Of a stretch of 64,000 nt of DNA, positions 60,009-64,000 are shown in pieces. A program made the translations under genes and the position numbers. The notes below the pieces were generated by a model that saw nothing but the letters and a program-made list of their open reading frames with translations, made no database searches and was not told the DNA's origin. How positions within the stretch are numbered: position 1 is the first letter of the stretch; every line of letters starts with the position of its first letter. Source of the stretch: Actinomadura barringtoniae (GTDB lineage Bacteria > Actinomycetota > Actinomycetes > Streptosporangiales > Streptosporangiaceae); NCBI RefSeq assembly GCF_017573505.1, contig NZ_JAGEOJ010000001.1, forward strand, positions 186,001-250,000. Direction: 5' to 3'.

Positions 60009-60767
60009 GTGACCGTGACAGACGACGAGGTGGAACTGGACTTCGCGCGGGCCTGGGTGGAGTTCCCCGATCCGGCCGACGACGAGCAGATCTTCCGGTG
60101 CGACCTGACCTGGCTGACCTCCCGCTGGAACTGCGTGTTCGGGCGCGGCTGCCACGGCATCGTGCCGGGCAAGGAGAGCGAGGGCTGCTGCTCACTGGGC
60201 GCGCACTTCTGCGACGAGGAGGACGAGGAACGGGTCGCCGCGCAGGTCGCGCGGCTGACGCCCGACATCTGGCAGCACCACAGGACCGGAACGCGCGACG
60301 GCCACGTCGCGACCACCGGCGACGGCTCGCGGCGCACGCGGATCGTCGGCGGCGCGTGCATCTTCCACAACCGGCCCGGCTTCAGCGGCGGCGAGGGCTG
60401 CGCGCTGCACGTGCTGGCGCTGCGGGACGGCCGCGAGCCGCTGGAGTACAAGCCGGACGTGTGCTGGCAGGTGCCGATCCGGCGCACCTACGAGACCGTC
60501 GACCGCCCCGACGACACCCAGGTGCTGGTCGTGACGATCAGCGAGTACGACCGGCGCGCCTGGGGCTCGGGCGGCGCCGACCTGAACTGGTGGTGCACGG
60601 GCGCGAAGTCGGCGCACGGCGCGGGCGAGCCCGTCTACGTCTCCTACAAGCCGGAGCTCACCGAGCTGATGGGCCAGGAGGCGTACGAGGCACTGGCCGA
60701 GCTGTGCGAGCAGCGGCTGGCCGCCTCTCTGCCGCTGCTCGCCCCGCATCCGGCCGATCCCGCCTGA
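60009..60767 (+). CDS. Cysteine-rich protein, DUF3109-like
   Basis: 252 residues. The first 60 hold a cluster of Cys: [19 protein letters not shown], then [11 protein letters not shown], and later [21 protein letters not shown]. This order resembles the DUF3109 family of presumed metal-binding proteins. No export signal is seen. A GTG at 60009 with GGGGGATCAAC is used; an upstream ATG at 59957 is possible. Its stop lies within the 8-bp tandem repeat. Confidence 0.75.
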   Translation: MTVTDDEVELDFARAWVEFPDPADDEQIFRCDLTWLTSRWNCVFGRGCHGIVPGKESEGCCSLGAHFCDEEDEERVAAQVARLTPDIWQHHRTGTRDGHVATTGDGSRRTRIVGGACIFHNRPGFSGGEGCALHVLALRDGREPLEYKPDVCWQVPIRRTYETVDRPDDTQVLVVTISEYDRRAWGSGGADLNWWCTGAKSAHGAGEPVYVSYKPELTELMGQEAYEALAELCEQRLAASLPLLAPHPADPA

Positions 60768-60802
60768 GCGCCTGAGCGCCTGAGCGCCTGAGCGCCTGAG
60801 CG
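60763..60802. repeat. Five tandem copies of CCTGAGCG
   Basis: Perfect 8-bp units run from 60763 to 60802 and include the TGA stop of the cysteine-rich protein in the first copy. Each copy carries another TGA, in changing frames. The array fills most of the gap to the BpsA-like gene and suggests slippage-prone DNA. Confidence 0.85.
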
Positions 60803-60821
60803 GGCACGATACGTTCGGGGG

Positions 60822-62381
60822 ATGGATCTCGACGTGCTGACGGCGCTGGCCGAGGCGAGCGGCGCCGACCCGATGCAGGTCCACACGGTGCTGGCGCTGC
60901 TGGCCGAGGGCGCCTGGTGGACGCAGCCCGACCTGATCCGCGAGACGGCGACGCCGCGCCGGACGGTCGAGGCGCTGCTGCGGGAGATCGCGCCGGAACG
61001 GGCCGGGGACCGGTTCCGGCTCAGCGGTGATCAGGCCGCCTCGTACCGCAAGGCGTTGGACCAGGCGCGGCCGCTCGCGCCGCCCGCCGATCCCGTCGCG
61101 CACCTGCTCGCCGAGCACGCCGAGATCCTGGATCGGCTGGAGGATCTGGTCGCGGGCGGGCCTCGTGCCCGGCAGGCGCTCGACCATGTCGCCGCGACAC
61201 CGGAGACGGTGCTGCGGCGGGCGCTGCTGCTCGGCGCGCGCTTCCACCTGGCCGGCGCACGGGTGCTGTGCGTCGGCGACCACGACCTGACGTCGCTGGC
61301 GATCGCGATGATCCACCCGGAGACGCCGGTCACCGTCGTGGACATCGACGAGCGCATCCTGGCCTACATCGACGAGCAGGCCGAACGCCTCGGGCTCGAC
61401 GTGCGGACCCGCTGGGCCGACCTGCGCCTCGGCCTGCCGGGCTCGGTGCACGGCGAGGCGGACCTGGTCATCACCGATCCGCCGTACACCCCGGAGGGCG
61501 TCGGGCTCTTCGTCGGGCGCGGGGTGGAGGGCCTGCGCGACCCCGATCGCGGGCGCGTGCTGCTGGCGTACGGGGCGAGCGACCGGACTCCGATGCTCGC
61601 CCTCAAGGTTCAGCGGCAGCTTCAGGACCTCAACCTGGTCTACGAGGCGATCTACCCGGATTTCAACCGCTACTTCGGCGCGGAGGCGATCGGTTCGGCC
61701 GCCGACCTGTACGTCCTGCGCCCGACCTCCAAGACGCGCCCCGCCGTCGCCGCGCAGGTGGAACGCATCGGCACGACGATCTACACGCACGGGGCCCAGT
61801 CCGTCGAGGCGCGCGCGGACACCGAGGTCGCCGAGACCGCGCTCGCCGGTTTCGAGCCCGGCCTGCTCGTGGGCGACTGGCCCAAGGCTCTGCTGCCGAA
61901 GCTTCCCCGCGTCCGGCCGTCGACCTGGCTGGCCAAGCCGTACGCCGCCGCGCAGTCGCGAGTGGCCGTGCTGGTGCCCGCGGGCATGGAGGCCGCGCTG
62001 CCTCGACTGCTGCTGGCCGCCCGCGCGGAGCACGTCCGCGTCATCACCGCCGCGCCGCTGACCGGCAGCAGCCTGCGGCCGCTCTCCCCCGTCTACGACA
62101 TCAGTTCGTCCGGCACGACCATCGACGCCGTCCGTAAGCCGTTCCCCCAAGAGCAGGCGGCGGGCATCGTGCGCCAGATCCTCGACAAGGCGCACGGCAA
62201 GGTCGTCAACACCTGGCGCGAGGCGCTGATCCGCGCGAACGGCGACCTCACCAAGCGGCAGGCCCGCGACATCATCCTGAATCACGCCCCCTGGGCCGAG
62301 GGGTGCACGCCGCTTGAGCTCCCGGCGCACCGCCTCACCCAGCTGCCGGCCGCGGTGAACGCGTCCCTCGGCGACAGCTGA
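60822..62381 (+). CDS. BpsA-like aminopropyltransferase/methyltransferase-fold protein
   Basis: 519 residues. An N-terminal winged-helix-like part (1-75) precedes a Rossmann domain: VLCVGDHDLTSLA (150-160), VVDIDERILAYID (172-183) and DLVITDPPYTPEG (214-226). The DPPY motif and the order match BpsA, the N4-bis(aminopropyl)spermidine synthase of thermophiles, but this protein is longer: about 170 extra residues at the C-terminus include YDISSSGTTIDAVRKPFPQEQAAGIVRQ. It may make a branched polyamine or modify another amine. An ATG at 60822 is used; no operon partner is evident. Confidence 0.75.
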   Translation: MDLDVLTALAEASGADPMQVHTVLALLAEGAWWTQPDLIRETATPRRTVEALLREIAPERAGDRFRLSGDQAASYRKALDQARPLAPPADPVAHLLAEHAEILDRLEDLVAGGPRARQALDHVAATPETVLRRALLLGARFHLAGARVLCVGDHDLTSLAIAMIHPETPVTVVDIDERILAYIDEQAERLGLDVRTRWADLRLGLPGSVHGEADLVITDPPYTPEGVGLFVGRGVEGLRDPDRGRVLLAYGASDRTPMLALKVQRQLQDLNLVYEAIYPDFNRYFGAEAIGSAADLYVLRPTSKTRPAVAAQVERIGTTIYTHGAQSVEARADTEVAETALAGFEPGLLVGDWPKALLPKLPRVRPSTWLAKPYAAAQSRVAVLVPAGMEAALPRLLLAARAEHVRVITAAPLTGSSLRPLSPVYDISSSGTTIDAVRKPFPQEQAAGIVRQILDKAHGKVVNTWREALIRANGDLTKRQARDIILNHAPWAEGCTPLELPAHRLTQLPAAVNASLGDS

Positions 62382-62393
62382 AGCAGAGCTGCG

Positions 62394-62780
62394 CTAACCG
62401 CGCCAGGAGGTGCCCGTCTCCTCTTCGAACGCGGGGCGGGCGGTGACGGTGTCGTAGAAGATCCGCAGCGTGCGGATGCGGTCGTCGTCGCCGAGTTCGA
62501 GGACGTCCACGCACTCGAAGTCGGCGGGCGCGCCCGAGGGCAGCGTCCAGTCGAAGCGGAACCAGATCGCGACCAGGTTCGGGCCCTCGGTCACGCCGCG
62601 CAAATGCAGGCTGGACCGGCCGGTGTCGGCGAGCAGCCGCGGATAGAAGTCACCGGCTGGTGTCGGCCCGTAGAGCGGCGAATGCACGACCGCATCCGGG
62701 TGGAAGAGGGTCAGCAGCGCGTCCAGGTCGGCGGCTTCCAGCGCGGTCAGGTAGCTGGTCGCGAGGGTCTGGGCGTTCAT
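62394..62780 (-). CDS. SnoaL/NTF2-like protein
   Basis: 128 residues of the NTF2 cone fold: TSYLTALEAADLDALLTLFHPDAVVHSPLYGP, then WFRFDWTLPSGAPADFECVDVLEL. These small domains bind or isomerise hydrophobic compounds; a precise role is unknown. The ATG at 62780 overlaps the tetR stop (ATGA), so both genes form one operon. Confidence 0.85.
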   Translation of the reverse strand: MNAQTLATSYLTALEAADLDALLTLFHPDAVVHSPLYGPTPAGDFYPRLLADTGRSSLHLRGVTEGPNLVAIWFRFDWTLPSGAPADFECVDVLELGDDDRIRTLRIFYDTVTARPAFEEETGTSWRG

Positions 62781-63448
62781 GAGCGCTCGGCGATGAGGGC
62801 GGCCAGCCCGTCGTAGATGCGCTCCAGGCCGAACCGCCTGGCGTTGTCCTCCAGGGCCGGGGCGTCGTCGGTCAGGGCGGCGCTCAGCTCGGGGAACGTG
62901 TCGGCGTTCGCGCGGATGAGCCCGGCCAGCTCGCCGTCGCCCGACCACGGCTGGGTGCCGGTCGTGGCGAGCGACTGGGTGTTGCGCACGTGGCCGAACA
63001 CCAGGAACGCGGCGGCGAGCCGTTCGTCACCGGTCAGGCCGGTGCCCGCGAGCGTGGCGACGGTGCTCTCGGTCCAGCCCACCTCGCGCGGTCCCATGCT
63101 CCGGGCGGCGCCGAGGGTCGCGGTCGGCAGCCACGGGTGCTCCTGCCAGATCGTGGTGAGGCGGCGGACGACCTCTTCGAGGCGGGCGCGCCAGTCGCCG
63201 GGGATCGCGCTCACGTCGGGCGGATCGCCGACCGCGTTGTCGACCATGAGGCCGATCAGCTCGTCCTTGTTGGCGACGTGCCGGTAGAGCGACATCTTGG
63301 TGAAGCCGAGCTCGCCGGCGATCCGCTGCATGGAGATCGCCTCCAGGCCCTCGGCGTCGGCCACCTCGATGGCCGCGCGGACGATCGCCGAACGAGAGAG
63401 CGCCACGCGGGGCTTCTTCTCGTCGCGCAGGTCCCAGAGCTCCTTCAT
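62777..63448 (-). CDS. TetR-family repressor
   Basis: 223 residues. The helix-turn-helix is in SRSAIVRAAIEVADAEGLEAISMQRIAGELGFTKMSLYRHVANKDELIGLMVD. The C-terminal domain is of the TetR type C class (WRARLEEVVRRLTTIWQEHPWL). It is divergent from an MFS exporter across two identical operators, so it very probably represses that exporter and itself. Its ligand is unknown. Confidence 0.92.
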   Translation of the reverse strand: MKELWDLRDEKKPRVALSRSAIVRAAIEVADAEGLEAISMQRIAGELGFTKMSLYRHVANKDELIGLMVDNAVGDPPDVSAIPGDWRARLEEVVRRLTTIWQEHPWLPTATLGAARSMGPREVGWTESTVATLAGTGLTGDERLAAAFLVFGHVRNTQSLATTGTQPWSGDGELAGLIRANADTFPELSAALTDDAPALEDNARRFGLERIYDGLAALIAERS

Positions 63449-63517
63449 TCGCCCTCTCTCCTGGTCTCGCCAACTTGGGTCTTGTCAACCCCGGTCCAGT
63501 GTGTCTAGCTTACACCA

Positions 63518-63552
63518 AGTGTCCATCGGACACTCAGTGTCCATTGGACACT
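63518..63552. promoter_or_regulatory. Two tandem AGTGTCC-N3-GGACACT operators
   Basis: Perfect 7-bp-arm palindromes with a 3-bp centre lie at 63518-63534 and 63536-63552, centres 18 bp apart. They sit between the divergent tetR and MFS genes, 31 bp before the MFS ATG and 70 bp from the tetR start. The arrangement allows two TetR dimers to bind side by side. Confidence 0.88.
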
Positions 63553-63582
63553 TGATCTTCTCGTACGGATGGAGGCGGACCC

Positions 63583-64000
63583 ATGAAGGCCGGACGCCGC
63601 GAATGGACCGGGCTCGCGGTCCTGTCGCTCACGACGCTGCTGATGTCCCTGGACGTCAGCGTGCTCTATCTCGCGCTCCCGCAGCTCAGCCGCGACCTGG
63701 GCGCGGATTCCACCCAGCAGCTCTGGATCATGGACATCTACTCGTTCATGCTCGCCGGGTTCCTGGTCACCATGGGCAACCTCGGCGACCGGATCGGGCG
63801 GCGCCGGCTGCTGCTGATCGGCGCCGGCGCGTTCGGCGTCGCCTCGGTGGCCGCCGCCTACTCGACGAGCCCGGAGATGCTCATCGCGATGCGCGCGGTG
63901 CTGGGCGTGGCCGGGGCGACCCTCATGCCGTCGTCGATGGCGCTCATCCGCACGATGTTCAAGGACCCGCGCCAGATGGGCTCGGCGATCGGCATGTGGT
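63583..64000 (+). CDS. MFS drug exporter (DHA2 type), truncated by the window edge
   Basis: The first 139 residues of a 14-TM-type exporter: TTLLMSLDVSVLYLALPQLS, GNLGDRIGRRRLLLIG (motif A) and MRAVLGVAGATLMPSSMALI. An ATG at 63583 has GGAGG upstream. The gene continues to the right. It is the probable target of the divergent TetR repressor and would export a toxic or antibiotic-like compound. Confidence 0.92.
   Translation, partial: MKAGRREWTGLAVLSLTTLLMSLDVSVLYLALPQLSRDLGADSTQQLWIMDIYSFMLAGFLVTMGNLGDRIGRRRLLLIGAGAFGVASVAAAYSTSPEMLIAMRAVLGVAGATLMPSSMALIRTMFKDPRQMGSAIGMW

Overview
The window is high-GC DNA from an actinomycete. GTG/TTG starts are common, genes overlap by 4 bp (ATGA/GTGA), and the families are typical of actinomycetes (ROK and DUF5937-type regulators, snapalysin-like protease, DUF574 methyltransferase, DivIVA-domain protein). 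A Streptosporangiales/Thermomonosporaceae host is a guess from general protein flavour only.

Left end (1-4056): the terminus of an integrated element. It holds two XRE-type regulators flanking a perfect 10-bp-arm palindrome, an excisionase-fold HTH protein and a low-GC gene of unknown function. It ends at a 45-nt copy of the 3' part of a tRNA-Gly(TCC) gene, which looks like an attachment site. Beyond it (4057-6083) lie a membrane protein and a graveyard of gene fragments, including a frameshifted and internally deleted MFS transporter.

6.1-12.2 kb: a VanRS-like two-component pair, then serine hydrolase > M15 D,D-carboxypeptidase > alanine-racemase-fold enzyme > D-Ala-D-X ligase. This is the gene content of a glycopeptide-resistance-type cluster, possibly the D-Ala-D-Ser type. 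An 11-bp-phased direct repeat upstream of the first gene is a candidate response-regulator site. 12.7-14.9 kb encodes a BisC/TorA-type molybdoenzyme. 15.0-21.6 kb is an amino-sugar (chitosan oligomer) island: GlcN-6-P-deaminase-like enzyme, ROK repressor and APC permease, divergent from a secreted GH2 exo-beta-glucosaminidase. The divergent promoter region holds two inverted repeats. 21.7-26.3 kb holds a questin-oxidase-like protein with a collagen-like insert, a RibD/DHFR-like reductase, an ArsR-type regulator and a Tat-exported amidase.

26.3-49.2 kb is the most interesting part: a biosynthetic gene cluster. A tightly overlapping minus-strand operon encodes, in transcription order, sulfotransferase, SDR, an HK97-fold protein best explained as a Family 3 (natural-product) encapsulin, a split transketolase (N and C subunits), the amino-group carrier protein LysW, LysX, LysY, LysZ and the M20 hydrolase LysK. 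Thus an amino acid (Glu or aminoadipate) is probably tethered to LysW, phosphorylated, reduced to a semialdehyde, extended by two carbons, reduced, sulfated and released, perhaps inside or on a protein shell. Flanking genes add a KAS III-like acyltransferase, a stand-alone LanB-type (PEARL-like) protein, an MFS exporter, two adenylating enzymes, an asparagine synthetase-like amide ligase, an esterase, an acyl-CoA-dehydrogenase-like protein, a discrete carrier protein and a TrpB-like PLP enzyme. The product cannot be named; an azabicyclic or cyclic-amine-containing peptide of the vazabitide/azinomycin/ficellomycin kind is a reasonable hypothesis, but no aminotransferase or LanC/precursor gene is present.

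49.2-64 kb returns to mixed genes: SNase-like protein, snapalysin, SH3-like secreted protein, Sel1-repeat protein, DUF574 methyltransferase, a three-gene DivIVA-domain operon, a LexA-like repressor, a pectinacetylesterase-like protein with altered catalytic residues, an ArsR-AHSA1/DHFR pair, a cysteine-rich protein, a BpsA-like aminopropyltransferase, a SnoaL-like protein, and a TetR/MFS pair with two tandem operators. The MFS gene runs off the right edge.
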